A DNA stretch of 40,310 bases from Acidobacteriaceae bacterium (GTDB lineage Bacteria; Acidobacteriota; Terriglobia; Terriglobales; Acidobacteriaceae). The position numbers and the translations under genes are program-made. The notes below the pieces were generated by a model, which did not search any database, had not been told where the DNA came from, and worked only from the letters and a program-made list of their open reading frames with translations. The DNA is taken from assembly GCA_030039675.1 (NCBI GenBank), contig JASHVE010000274.1, positions 1 to 40,310 on the forward strand, written 5' to 3'. Each line of letters opens with the position of its first letter. The stretch's first letter is position 1. Positions 17,689 through 26,882 of this stretch are shown piece after piece.

Positions 17689-19143
17689 TTGCCCCAGACC
17701 CTCTCTCTACCGGAATCGACGGCCGCGGAGCTTCGACCGCTCTGCGTCGATCTGGATGGAACGCTGGTCAAATCCGATACGCTGATCGATTCGCTGCTGG
17801 TGCTGGTGCGCACGCATCCGGAGCGCATTCTCCGCTTGCCGGGCCGGCTGGTCCGCGGCAAGGCGGCCTTCAAGGCCTACGTGACGGAGCAAGTGTCTCT
17901 CGACGTCGCCCATCTGCCTTACAACCGCAAGCTGCTGCAGTTTCTTTTGGAGGAGCACCGGCGCGGGCGTGCCCTTTATTTGGCCACAGGCGCGGATGAA
18001 CGCCTGGCCCAGCGCGTTGCAGACCATCTGGGCATCTTCCGCGGGGTCCTGGGCAGCGACGGCGCCACCAATCTCACCGGCAATAAAAAGCTCGATAGCC
18101 TGCGCAGCCGTTTGGGCGCGGGCGAGTTCGACTATGTAGGGAACGACGCGCCGGACCTGCCATTGCTGGCGCGGGCTGCCGAGCCACTGGTCGCCAATCC
18201 CAGCCTGCGCCTGCGCAGGAAGCTGCGCCTGCGCGGCATTCAGCCGCAGCGCGCCTTTGAGGAGCGCAGCCGGCAACTCGACTCGGGAGTAAAAGCGCTG
18301 CGCCCGCACCAGTGGGCCAAGAATCTGCTCATCTTTCTGCCGTTGCTTCTGGCGCATGTCATCGCGGTTGACCGGCTGCTGACGGCACTTCTGGCCTTTT
18401 GCTGTTTCTGCCTCACCGCTTCGGCTACATACATCGTCAACGACCTGCTCGATATCGAGGCCGACCGCCGTCACCCTACGAAGCGGTTGCGGCCGTTTGC
18501 CTCAGGCGACCTCTCGGCCTTTGCAGGGCTCACTGTTGTCGTGGCGTTTTTGTCGCTTGCGTTCTGCGGTGCGCGGCTGCTGCCGATGGCGTTCCTGGGC
18601 TGGCTGCTGCTCTATCTGGTCGCCACACTCACGTACTCGCTGTACCTGAAGCGGATCGCGCTGGTGGACGTGCTGGTGCTTTCAGGCCTCTACACGCTGC
18701 GCCTGCTGGCCGGCAGCGCAGCCACTGGCTCGCATATTTCCCCATGGCTGGCCGGATTCTCAGTCTTCCTGTTTTTCTCGCTGGCGATTGTGAAGCGCTT
18801 CGCGGAGCTTGAGAATCTGCGCTCCAGCGGATCGCCACCGCGCAACGGACGTGGCTATCTTGTGGCCGACATCGAACAACTCCGCAGCTTCGGCACCTCG
18901 AGCGCGTTTGCCGCGGTGATGGTCTTCGCCATTTACATCAGCAGCAGGGAAGTGATGATGCTCTACCGGCATCCGGAGACCCTGTGGCTGATCATGCCGT
19001 TAATGATCCTGTGGCTTTGCCGAGTGTGGCTGCGAGCCTCGCGCGGAAGTCTGGATGAAGACCCGCTCGTCTTTGCGCTGACCGACAAGATGAGTCTCGT
19101 CATCGGCGCCGCGGTGGCCGCGATCGTGGTGCTGGCGATTTAG
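17689..19143 (+). CDS. HAD-like hydrolase fused to UbiA-family prenyltransferase
   Basis: N-terminal PLCVDLDGTLVKSDTLIDSL (HAD motif I) and GNDAPDLPLL (motif IV); C-terminal RPHQWAKNLLIFLPLLLAH...YIVNDLLDIEADRRHPTKRLRPFASG (UbiA NDxxDxxxD). Confidence 0.9.
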   Translation: MPQTLSLPESTAAELRPLCVDLDGTLVKSDTLIDSLLVLVRTHPERILRLPGRLVRGKAAFKAYVTEQVSLDVAHLPYNRKLLQFLLEEHRRGRALYLATGADERLAQRVADHLGIFRGVLGSDGATNLTGNKKLDSLRSRLGAGEFDYVGNDAPDLPLLARAAEPLVANPSLRLRRKLRLRGIQPQRAFEERSRQLDSGVKALRPHQWAKNLLIFLPLLLAHVIAVDRLLTALLAFCCFCLTASATYIVNDLLDIEADRRHPTKRLRPFASGDLSAFAGLTVVVAFLSLAFCGARLLPMAFLGWLLLYLVATLTYSLYLKRIALVDVLVLSGLYTLRLLAGSAATGSHISPWLAGFSVFLFFSLAIVKRFAELENLRSSGSPPRNGRGYLVADIEQLRSFGTSSAFAAVMVFAIYISSREVMMLYRHPETLWLIMPLMILWLCRVWLRASRGSLDEDPLVFALTDKMSLVIGAAVAAIVVLAI

Positions 19144-19191
19144 TTCGACGGATCTAGATCTATGACCGCGTGGATTCGTATCTTTGGCATC

Positions 19192-19230
19192 GTGCTCTCC
19201 CAGGTCTCAAAATCGAGACCTGGGGCACCC
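19192..19230. repeat. Short intergenic hairpin repeat, ends GTGCTCTCCCA...TGGGGCACCC
   Basis: cccaggtctc (19199-19208) - aaaatc - gagacctggg (19215-19224), perfect 10-bp arms, with the same termini as 2438-2488. Confidence 0.75.
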
Positions 19231-19261
19231 AGATTTAGTACTTAATCCAACAGTTACAGGC

Positions 19262-20392
19262 CTAGCTGAAAAGGTCCTTCATTTTGTCCATCAGCCCGGG
19301 AGAGGAGGGCTTGTTGTCCACGGTCAGCGACTCGGCCAGCTTGGCGACCATCTCCCGCTGGGCGCGACTCAGCTTCTTCGGAATCTGCACCACAACCTTC
19401 ACTACCAGGTCGCCGTGTCCCTTCTCATTGAGATAAGGAACGCCGCGTCCGCGGATGCGCAACTCCTTGCCGCTCTGCGTGCCTTCTGAAATCTTGATGC
19501 TTACGGGGCCGTCGATGCCGGGAATCTCGAACTCCGCGCCCAGCGCTGCCTGCGGAAAGCTGATGGGAATCACGCAGTGCAGATCTTGGCCGTGGCGCTC
19601 GAAGAAGTCGTGCGGCCGGATGGAGAGAACAATGTACAGATCGCCTTTCGGGCCCGCCACGCGGCCGGCATCGCCTTCGCCGGTGTAGCGGATGCGCGTG
19701 CCCTCTTCCACACCTGCCGGAACTTTGACATGGAGCTTCACTTCGGCGGCGGCGCGTCCTTCGCCGCGGCACACGGTGCAGGGATCACTGATCACGGAAC
19801 CCGCGCCTCCGCAGGCGCTGCAGGTGCGCGCTACGGAGAAGAAGCCTTGCTGATAGCGGATCTGTCCGCGGCCCTGGCAGTGCGCGCAGACCGAGGGACC
19901 GCGGCCGGAGGTGCTGCCGCGGCCATGGCAGGTGGAGCAGATCTCGAGGCGGCGGATCTTCACTTCGGTTTCGGTGCCGAAGATCGCGTCTTCAAAATCG
20001 ATGGTCAGGTCGAAGCGCAGGTCGTCGCCGCGCTGCTGGCGCGATGCGCGATGCGCGCCGCCCATGTTAAACATCTCGCCAAAGATGTCGCCGAAGATAT
20101 CGCCGATGTCGACGCCGCCGAATGGGCTGCCGGCGAAACCTGCGCCGCCGCCCAGGCCCGCGTGGCCATAGCGGTCATATGCGGCGCGTTTGTCGGCGTC
20201 GCTCAACACCTGATAGGCCTCGCTGGCCTCTTTGAACTTTTCCTCGGCCGTGCGATCGCCGGGATTGCGATCCGGGTGGTATTTGAGAGCCTGCTTCCGA
20301 TAAGCGCTCTTCAACTCCTGTTCTGAGGCGTCGCGGGAAACGCCCAGAACCTCGTAGTAATCAGCTTTGCTCACACCTGTATTAGAACTCAT
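19262..20392 (-). CDS. dnaJ: Chaperone DnaJ
   Basis: [37 protein letters not shown] domain, G/F region, CxxCxGxG zinc repeats. Confidence 0.97.
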   Translation of the reverse strand: MSSNTGVSKADYYEVLGVSRDASEQELKSAYRKQALKYHPDRNPGDRTAEEKFKEASEAYQVLSDADKRAAYDRYGHAGLGGGAGFAGSPFGGVDIGDIFGDIFGEMFNMGGAHRASRQQRGDDLRFDLTIDFEDAIFGTETEVKIRRLEICSTCHGRGSTSGRGPSVCAHCQGRGQIRYQQGFFSVARTCSACGGAGSVISDPCTVCRGEGRAAAEVKLHVKVPAGVEEGTRIRYTGEGDAGRVAGPKGDLYIVLSIRPHDFFERHGQDLHCVIPISFPQAALGAEFEIPGIDGPVSIKISEGTQSGKELRIRGRGVPYLNEKGHGDLVVKVVVQIPKKLSRAQREMVAKLAESLTVDNKPSSPGLMDKMKDLFS

Positions 20393-20433
20393 TCCCTTTG
20401 TTCTTCAAACTCCTTTGCACTCCCCAAAAAGAG

Positions 20434-21024
20434 TCAGTCGTTCTTCTGTTTGGAGTTATGGACGACGCGCACCAGCGCCGGACGCAGCAAGCGTTCGCGG
20501 AGCTTGTAACCGCGGCGCACCTCTTCGGCTACATGCTGGTCGGGCAGGTCGTCGCGCTCCACCGAGCCCAGCGCCTCGTGGACGCGGGGATCGAAGGCCT
20601 CGCCGACCGCCGGCACAGGCACTACCTGCATCTGACGCAAAATCTCTTCCATTTGCTTCACAATCAGCGCGACACCCGAGCGCAACTGCTCGGCCGAGCC
20701 CGTGGATTTGAGCGCCAGATTGAAGTTGTCCAGCACGGGCAGAAACTGCTCCACTACGTTGCCTGTGGCATAGTCGCGAAACTCGACCCGCTCGCGGTCG
20801 GAGCGCTTCCGTGCATTGTCAAACTCCGCCTGCAGACGGGCCACGCGCTCGATCAACTGGTCACGCTCAGCTTTCAACCGCTCCAGCTCCGAAGGGACGG
20901 CGGCTTCCGGCTGCCTCTCGTCAACAGGTTCTGAGACGGCGCTCGCCGTGGTCTCTTCACCGGATTCGCCCGAGGGGATCTCCAGGGGGTCTAATACATT
21001 CAAATCTGTCTTCTGTTTCGACAT
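20434..21024 (-). CDS. grpE: Nucleotide exchange factor GrpE
   Basis: AEFDNARKRSDRERVEFRDYATGNVVEQFLPVLDNFNLAL; between hrcA and dnaJ. Confidence 0.93.
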   Translation of the reverse strand: MSKQKTDLNVLDPLEIPSGESGEETTASAVSEPVDERQPEAAVPSELERLKAERDQLIERVARLQAEFDNARKRSDRERVEFRDYATGNVVEQFLPVLDNFNLALKSTGSAEQLRSGVALIVKQMEEILRQMQVVPVPAVGEAFDPRVHEALGSVERDDLPDQHVAEEVRRGYKLRERLLRPALVRVVHNSKQKND

Positions 21025-21161
21025 AACTTTCAGCCCTTCTCCTCCAACTCAACCTTGCCCGATTCCCTCGCTCCATTCCATGACGCAATGCAGGAGGTTT
21101 CTGTCTCTCCGCAGCTTGGAAAATATGCTCTGGAATCGGCGGCGGTCATCACCCGCCCAGC

Positions 21162-22298
21162 CTATTGAGCCGGCACATCCAGGATCCGCTCTGAGAGGCG
21201 TGCAATATAGCTCACGGCCTGGATCATCTCCTGGTATTGGATGCGCGTCGGCGCAATCAGCGCCACCGTTCCCAGGCTCGCGCCGCCCAGCCGTGCCGGG
21301 GCGCCGATCAGCACCAGATCCTGCATCGCCGGCGAAGCTTCGTCAAGGCCCACTACGACACGCACTTCCTGTTGGCGTCCATCCACATAGGCGTTCAGCA
21401 GCTCGATCAACCGCTGTTTGGCTTCGAGAGCCAGCAGCATCTGCCGCAACCGCTCACGATCCGTTTCCGCATTGATCAGGTTCGCGATTCCTTCTATAAA
21501 GATGGCCGGCGCCGCTTCAATGCCGGCCAGAGCGCCTTTGCGGCACAGTTCTTCCACCGAGGCCACCAACTGCCGGTAGGCCTCACGCTCGACATCCACG
21601 CGCCGCGCCACCTCCGCGCGAATGCGCTCGATGGGCCAGCCGCGGAAGTTCTCGTTGAGATAGCGGGCCGCCGTTTCGAGCTCGATATGCGTCATCTCAC
21701 GGTCGAGCGCCAGCACCCGGTCCTGCACAACCCCTGCCTGGGTCACCAGCACCGCCAGCACCCTGCCGTTGGCGAGCCGCGAAAAGTGAATGTGCTCCAG
21801 CACTTGCCCCGCAGTGGAGCTGGCCAGCGCCACTCCAAGCCCTTGCGAAATCAGCGCCAGCACATGCGATGTGCGCTCCAGATACTCGTGGGAACTGGCA
21901 ACGCCGGAGAAGCTGTCCTCGATCTGGCCGCGGCGCGTTTCGCTCAGCGGGGCAGTGTTGCCGGCTGGCGTCACGGCCACACCGCGGCCGGACTGCGTGA
22001 GCTGCTCCACGTAAAAGCGGAATGCGGAAGCCGTTGGAACCCGGCCGGAGGAGGTGTGGGGCTGCTCCAGAAAGCCTATCTCACCCAGGCTCGCCATCAC
22101 GTTCCGCAGCGTGGCCGAGCTCAACCCCTCACGATTGGCGAAGAACCCCGCAACCGCCTGCGAAGCTACCGGCTCGCCGGTCGCAATGTACAGGTCGATA
22201 ATAGCGATAAGCACCAGCCGTTCCCGCGGGCTGAGGTGTGCTTCGGGCATTTCTGCAGTCTCCGTCGCCAACGATTGAACGCCGCGCCTTGGTTCCAT
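21162..22298 (-). CDS. hrcA: Heat-inducible transcription repressor HrcA
   Basis: LSPRERLVLIAIIDLYIATGEPVASQAVAGFFANREGLSSATLRNVMASLGEIGFLEQPHTSSGRVPTASAFRFYVEQL; ORF open to 22436, likely start near 22298. Confidence 0.93.
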   Translation of the reverse strand: MEPRRGVQSLATETAEMPEAHLSPRERLVLIAIIDLYIATGEPVASQAVAGFFANREGLSSATLRNVMASLGEIGFLEQPHTSSGRVPTASAFRFYVEQLTQSGRGVAVTPAGNTAPLSETRRGQIEDSFSGVASSHEYLERTSHVLALISQGLGVALASSTAGQVLEHIHFSRLANGRVLAVLVTQAGVVQDRVLALDREMTHIELETAARYLNENFRGWPIERIRAEVARRVDVEREAYRQLVASVEELCRKGALAGIEAAPAIFIEGIANLINAETDRERLRQMLLALEAKQRLIELLNAYVDGRQQEVRVVVGLDEASPAMQDLVLIGAPARLGGASLGTVALIAPTRIQYQEMIQAVSYIARLSERILDVPAQ

Positions 22299-22351
22299 AA
22301 CCTCTTCTGTTTGAAATGGATAGAGGCGGACGGCGGCTCTGCGCTTATTCA

Positions 22352-22381
22352 ATTTTAGAAATCTTATACGGCCACTGTCAA
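22352..22381 (-). promoter_or_regulatory. Candidate sigma70 promoter for the hrcA operon
   Basis: Reverse strand TTGACA (22381-22376), 18-bp spacer, TAAAAT (22357-22352). Confidence 0.5.
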
Positions 22382-23509
22382 GGTACGGGGGCCTGCTGTG
22401 GCTGGTCGTAGTAGCCGGTATTCGTACGGGCTGCAAGCCCTGGTTTGCCGATGCGCACCTTCACGTCGTGATACTGGTCGGGGCTATCCACTGGAGCAGG
22501 AGCGAAAGACAAAGCATAGAACGGGCCGGCGTCCTGCACGCACCGCCTGATCGAGCTGGCCACGTCATTGGTGGGAGGCAGTGCCAATCCGCCGCTTTGC
22601 ACGGCGAGTACCTTCAGGCTTAGATCGGGAATGCCCGCCTGGTTGACCTTCTTCACCGGTTTCAGGAACGACTGATAGAGAAATGTGTCCGGCCCGGAGA
22701 ATCCCTGGGAGATGCTGTAGAGATCGATATGCGCCAGCCGCATCAGCGTGGAGAGCTGGATGATTTCGCCGAACAGCGCCTGCTGGGCTTTGCCGGAAAG
22801 GTTGATATTCGGCCCATCGAGCAACGGCCAGCCGGGTCCAGCCCAGATGAGCAGCTTGCGGCCGGGCTGGTTCACTTTGCTGCGGGCGAAGTGATCGAGC
22901 ACATTGGTCGAGAATTGGAAGCGTTCGATGGCTCCCCAGGCCCCCGCGGAACGTCCAATGCTGCGCAACCGCGACTCAGAGGCTTCGAGTTGCGCGGCCA
23001 GTGCATTGCCGTCGAGCGACGGTTCGCCCGAGGTATCGAGGCCGTCGTTCGTCAGCCAGACCACTGAAACGGGAACGGGCAGATGCCCGCCATTCATGCG
23101 CAGGAAGTCTTCGATTTGCTGGCGCGTGTAGGAGACGGTGTCGAAAGTCGTGTTCACGGTATCGAAGAGGACGATCGCTTCCACCGGAAGGTCAGGCGGT
23201 TGCGATGCGCCGTCATACGCGTGAAACGAGAGAATCCTGCTGGGCTGATTGTTATCGAGCAGCGTGAAGTCCTCGGCGCTGAGCCCTCCAACCGGCTTGC
23301 CCGACTTATCGGTTACCACCACGACCAGATCAATGGTGCCCGGACCGGTATTCTGCGGCGCGGGACGAGCCTTGAGCACCGTACCGTTCTGCGCAGAGGC
23401 TGGGGTAACTTGCGATGGAGCAACGGGGCTCGCAGGCGCAGCTTGTGCGGCAAACGCGAGCGGCGACCAACAGAAAAGGAGTGCGGCGCAGATCGGGAGC
23501 GATGGCTGC
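22378..23509 (-). CDS. VWFA-domain protein, acidobacterial TIGR03436-like
   Basis: Signal peptide MQPSLPICAALLFCWSPLAFAAQA; TIDLVVVVTDKSGKPVGGLSAEDFTLLDNNQPSRILSFHAY; VEAIVLFDTVNTTFDTVSYTRQQIEDFLR. ORF open to 23637; start inferred. Confidence 0.8.
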
Positions 23510-23724
23510 ATCGGCTCAACCTCCGATGCGGAGAGGTCTAGATAATCCGCAGAGACACCATCATACTCTCGCGCCCGCCCGGGGGCGTCTTGCGGTGGCG
23601 CTGCTGCGCCCATACACGCGATGGCCTGAATCGGCAAGGTTACTTTTTGGGACCTGATAACTTGTCCCGGGCTGTACTCCGCCGTTGATAAGCCGACATC
23701 TAATGGTATTGTGGAAGCCGGTCA

Positions 23725-23842
23725 CGGAGCGGTTTCTCAGTTTATATGCCCTCGCTGAAACTGCGGAGGGCGGCATTTTCTTGATGAAAATGGCGCTCTG
23801 TGGCAGCGGCTTCAGGGTATAGCAACTGTGAAATCGCTGTAG
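23725..23842 (+). repeat. Long-palindrome repeat element, copy C (subfamily 2)
   Basis: Outer arms cggagcggtttctcagtt.../...caactgtgaaatcgctgtag; inner gcggcattttc-ttgat-gaaaatggcgc. Confidence 0.87.
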
Positions 23843-23912
23843 CCCTCAGATGACCACTCCGGTAACACGATTCCAATCCCCGGTTCCTGCGAATTTCTAC
23901 TTGGAGAACTCC

Positions 23913-24326
23913 ATGAGAAACCTCTTCGGCGGGAAATCAATCGTGCATTTGGCGCTTGCCTGGACATTGCTGGTAATGGTCCCGGCCTGTCAGGCGCAAT
24001 CCGGTCCCAACCTCGACAAGCACGCCCGCAAGATTCACAAGCGGCTTGTCAAGTATCCAACTGGAACCTACGTGAACCTCGCCTTCCGCGACGGTACGGC
24101 GAGCACCGGTATGCTGGGCAAAGTCGCGGAGACCTCCTTCACTATGACCAACGCCGAAAACAACGTTCCGGAGACGCACTACTACAGCGAAGTCGCCAGC
24201 GTGGACAGCGGCAAGGAGTATATCGGCGAAGGCTCAGGTTCCGGGCATCACTTCCGCCACTGGGTCCCGGTTGCCGTGGGCGTGGTTGCTGCCGGAGCAG
24301 CAGTGACTGCGTTTGAAGTTCGTTGA
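23913..24326 (+). CDS. Secreted hypothetical protein with C-terminal hydrophobic/glycine segment
   Basis: MRNLFGGKSIVHLALAWTLLVMVPACQAQSG signal/lipoprotein-like start; ...HHFRHWVPVAVGVVAAGAAVTAFEVR. Confidence 0.6.
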   Translation: MRNLFGGKSIVHLALAWTLLVMVPACQAQSGPNLDKHARKIHKRLVKYPTGTYVNLAFRDGTASTGMLGKVAETSFTMTNAENNVPETHYYSEVASVDSGKEYIGEGSGSGHHFRHWVPVAVGVVAAGAAVTAFEVR

Positions 24327-24344
24327 GGAGCGATCTCTTCTGGT

Positions 24345-24360
24345 GCCCGCGCTCGCGGGC
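24345..24360. terminator. Possible hairpin terminator gcccgcg-ct-cgcgggc
   Basis: 7-bp GC-rich arms just after the 24326 stop, weak T-rich tail. Confidence 0.35.
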
Positions 24361-24427
24361 GAGACTCTTTGTGTGCCCCGGCTGATAGATTTTATTTAGG
24401 TACCGATTGACGCCACAGGCCGGATCG

Positions 24428-24460
24428 GGCTCTGCGCAGAGATACATGGTGCGCAGAGCC
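24428..24460 (+). promoter_or_regulatory. Perfect 11-bp hairpin directly upstream of DAHP synthase
   Basis: ggctctgcgca-gagatacatgg-tgcgcagagcc, 21 bp before the ATG at 24482. Confidence 0.5.
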
Positions 24461-24481
24461 GCGCCACCCTAGAAAGAGCCA

Positions 24482-25540
24482 ATGTTCCATCCAACAGAAG
24501 ATATTCGCATTCAGTGGACGAAGGTCGCGCTCCCTCCCGTTTTTCTCGAGGAGGAGTTTCCGGTTACCGAGGCGGCATCCGAGACGATTTTCAACGGCCG
24601 CCAGGAGATTACCGATATCCTCAATGGCCGCGACGACCGGCTGCTGGTTCTCGCCGGACCGTGTTCGATTCACGACCCCAAGGCGGCGCGCGAATACGCC
24701 GGACTGCTCAAGGGTGCGATCGCGGAATTTTCTCAAGATCTGCGCATCGCAATGCGCGTGTACTTCGAAAAGCCGCGCACGACCATCGGGTGGAAGGGGC
24801 TGATCAACGATCCGTATCTTGACCAGTCCTACAAGATCAACGACGGGCTGCGGCTGGCGCGGCATCTGCTGCTTGACCTGGCTGAGATGGGCGTGCCCAG
24901 CGGGACCGAGTTCCTGGACATGATCTCGCCGCAGTACATTGCGGGCCTGGTGAGCTGGGGCGCGATCGGCGCGCGGACCACTGAAAGCCAGGTGCACCGG
25001 CAACTGGTTTCGGGGATTTCGTGCCCGGTGGGCTTCAAGAATGCAACCTCGGGCGACGTGCAGGTGGCCATCGACGCGATCCTCTCGGCGGCCTATTCGC
25101 ACACATTTCTCGGTCACACCAAGCATGGACAGTCTGCGATCTTTGTGACAAAGGGCAATCCGGACTGCCACATCATCCTGCGCGGCGGGCGCAACACGGT
25201 GAACTACACTGCCGAGTGCGTGGCGGATACCGCCGCCCGCATGGAGAAGACCGGTGTTGCGCCGCGCATCATGATCGACCTCAGCCACGCGAACAGCGGC
25301 AAGGACTACCGCCGGCAGGCCGTGGTGTGCCATGACGTGGCTGCGCAGATTGCCGGGGGTGATCGACGCATTATGGGCGTGATGATCGAGAGCAACCTGG
25401 TGGCCGGTGCGCAGAAACTGGTTGAAGGAAAGACGCTCGTCTACGGGCAGAGCATCACCGACGGGTGCATCGATTGGAAGGAGACGCACCTGTTGCTGGG
25501 CGAGTTAGCCGCTGCGGTGCGGGCGCGGCGCGCTCGATAG
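24482..25540 (+). CDS. aroG: 3-deoxy-7-phosphoheptulonate synthase (class I, AroF/G/H type)
   Basis: LLVLAGPCSIHDPKAAREYAG; MRVYFEKPRTTIGWKGLINDPYLDQSYKINDGLRLAR; ISCPVGFKNATSGDVQVAIDA; MIDLSHANSGKDYRRQ. Confidence 0.93.
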   Translation: MFHPTEDIRIQWTKVALPPVFLEEEFPVTEAASETIFNGRQEITDILNGRDDRLLVLAGPCSIHDPKAAREYAGLLKGAIAEFSQDLRIAMRVYFEKPRTTIGWKGLINDPYLDQSYKINDGLRLARHLLLDLAEMGVPSGTEFLDMISPQYIAGLVSWGAIGARTTESQVHRQLVSGISCPVGFKNATSGDVQVAIDAILSAAYSHTFLGHTKHGQSAIFVTKGNPDCHIILRGGRNTVNYTAECVADTAARMEKTGVAPRIMIDLSHANSGKDYRRQAVVCHDVAAQIAGGDRRIMGVMIESNLVAGAQKLVEGKTLVYGQSITDGCIDWKETHLLLGELAAAVRARRAR

Positions 25541-25613
25541 TCCTTATGTGACAACGAGGCGAAAGTCTTATAATCCTGCCCATCAATTCTTCGCAAGGAA
25601 AAAGGCGGTGAAA

Positions 25614-26096
25614 ATGGAGCAGACACCACCGGAAGTAGGCGAGCGGCCCCTCCCATTCGCCACTTATCCAACAGACGATACAGAGTTACAGAAGACAATT
25701 TGGAAAGGAAGCAACTGTAGGCGTGGATACGGACGTGAGTACATTCGGAAAACTCACCAGAATTGCTGCGCGTATTGCAATAAACCGCTCATAGAATACT
25801 ACGACGCTTGGGTAACAATGGCTCTTGACCATGTAGTCCCGGTAAGCGTCTGCAAGGATTGGTCGATCCCACCAGAGTTTTGCCGTTCTCTTGCCAATGC
25901 GGTTCTCACGTGTGCGGCGTGCAACGGTTTCGACAACCGTTACAAGCCGTCCTTTGACAAACGCCAAATTACGACGTTTCAGGAATTCTTGACCCTACGA
26001 GGTGAGATATTCATCGAACGGAGAGAGAGAATTTTGAAAAAGCACGAAGAAGAAAAAGAGTTCTTCAAGGAGAAGGTTGCCCAGGCTGACGTTTGA
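25614..26096 (+). CDS. HNH endonuclease family protein
   Basis: CAYCNKPLIEYYDAWVTMALDHVVPVSVCKD...LANAVLTCAACNGFDNRYKP; TATAAT at 25569-25574. ORF can extend upstream to 25548. Confidence 0.8.
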   Translation: MEQTPPEVGERPLPFATYPTDDTELQKTIWKGSNCRRGYGREYIRKTHQNCCAYCNKPLIEYYDAWVTMALDHVVPVSVCKDWSIPPEFCRSLANAVLTCAACNGFDNRYKPSFDKRQITTFQEFLTLRGEIFIERRERILKKHEEEKEFFKEKVAQADV

Positions 26097-26126
26097 GATC
26101 AGGAAGAGACCTGCTTCTTTTCGTCT

Positions 26127-26450
26127 TTACCGCGCGCTCTCAATCTGCTCGGAGATCCAGCGGCTCAGGCTCACGCCTTCAGCCGCGGCACGCAGAGCTG
26201 CCTTGCGATGCAGTTCCGGCTCGGTACGCACCAGGATCTTGCCATTGAAGGGACGATCGGGCCTCTGGCCGTTCTCGGCGCAAAGCTCCAGATAGCTATC
26301 GATGCTTTCCCGAAAGGCCCGCGACAACTCTCTCGCTGTTGATCCTTCGAAGTGAATGACGTCCCTAAGCCCGGCAACGGTTCCGGAGAAAGTATTTTCT
26401 TCCGGATCGAAGTCGATTGGTCCGGCGGTATACCCCTTGTATTCCATCAT
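26127..26450 (-). CDS. hicB: HicB-family antitoxin
   Basis: MMEYKGYTAGPIDFDPEENTFSGTVAGLRDVIHFEGSTARELSRAFRESIDSYLELC + RHH-like C-terminus (ALRAAAEGVSLSRWISEQIE). Confidence 0.88.
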   Translation of the reverse strand: MMEYKGYTAGPIDFDPEENTFSGTVAGLRDVIHFEGSTARELSRAFRESIDSYLELCAENGQRPDRPFNGKILVRTEPELHRKAALRAAAEGVSLSRWISEQIESAR

Positions 26451-26707
26451 GGTTTTACCCCCGCATTGGTGAGAAACTGGCGTACCGCCTCGACCGCACC
26501 CTTCTTCATTTCGGGCCTCGGGTGAGGACGGTGAAAGATTGCGGTTACCCCGTTAAGCCGCGCAGCAACCCGGCTTCCTTCACGCTCGCTTACTTTGCCA
26601 CCCAAAGCCCTAATCAACGATTGGACGGCGGACCAGCGGATATTCGCCTTCGTCGGATGCGCAAAAATCTCGTTCAGCGTGTCTTGCTGCTTTTTATTCA
26701 TGGGCAA
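26447..26707 (-). CDS. hicA: HicA-family toxin
   Basis: NIRWSAVQSLIRALGGKVSEREGSRVAARLNGVTAIFHRPHPRPEMKKGAVEAVRQFLTNAGV; 4-bp overlap with hicB. Confidence 0.87.
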   Translation of the reverse strand: MPMNKKQQDTLNEIFAHPTKANIRWSAVQSLIRALGGKVSEREGSRVAARLNGVTAIFHRPHPRPEMKKGAVEAVRQFLTNAGVKP

Positions 26708-26882
26708 AGGAAATCCTAGCCGCTTAATCCCCTGCTGGCAACGATGATATCATTTTTCGCTATCGTGAAATAGTGACTCATAGGAATCGTGCGGCATCTA
26801 TCGTCAGCTAGAGGGGCGTGGGCCTGCACCGACCCAACCGCTATGATCGTAGGCAGCGCGAGCATCTGCGGCCAACGGATAC

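Noticed and set aside
21237-22358. 373-aa + strand ORF
   Set aside because: Antisense to hrcA.
22378-23509. Degenerate MIDAS in the VWFA protein as a novelty
   Set aside because: The FDTVNT-type replacement of DxSxS is, as far as I recall, typical of the TIGR03436-like family rather than special to this gene.
24392-25489. 365-aa - strand ORF
   Set aside because: Antisense to DAHP synthase, whose motifs are unambiguous.
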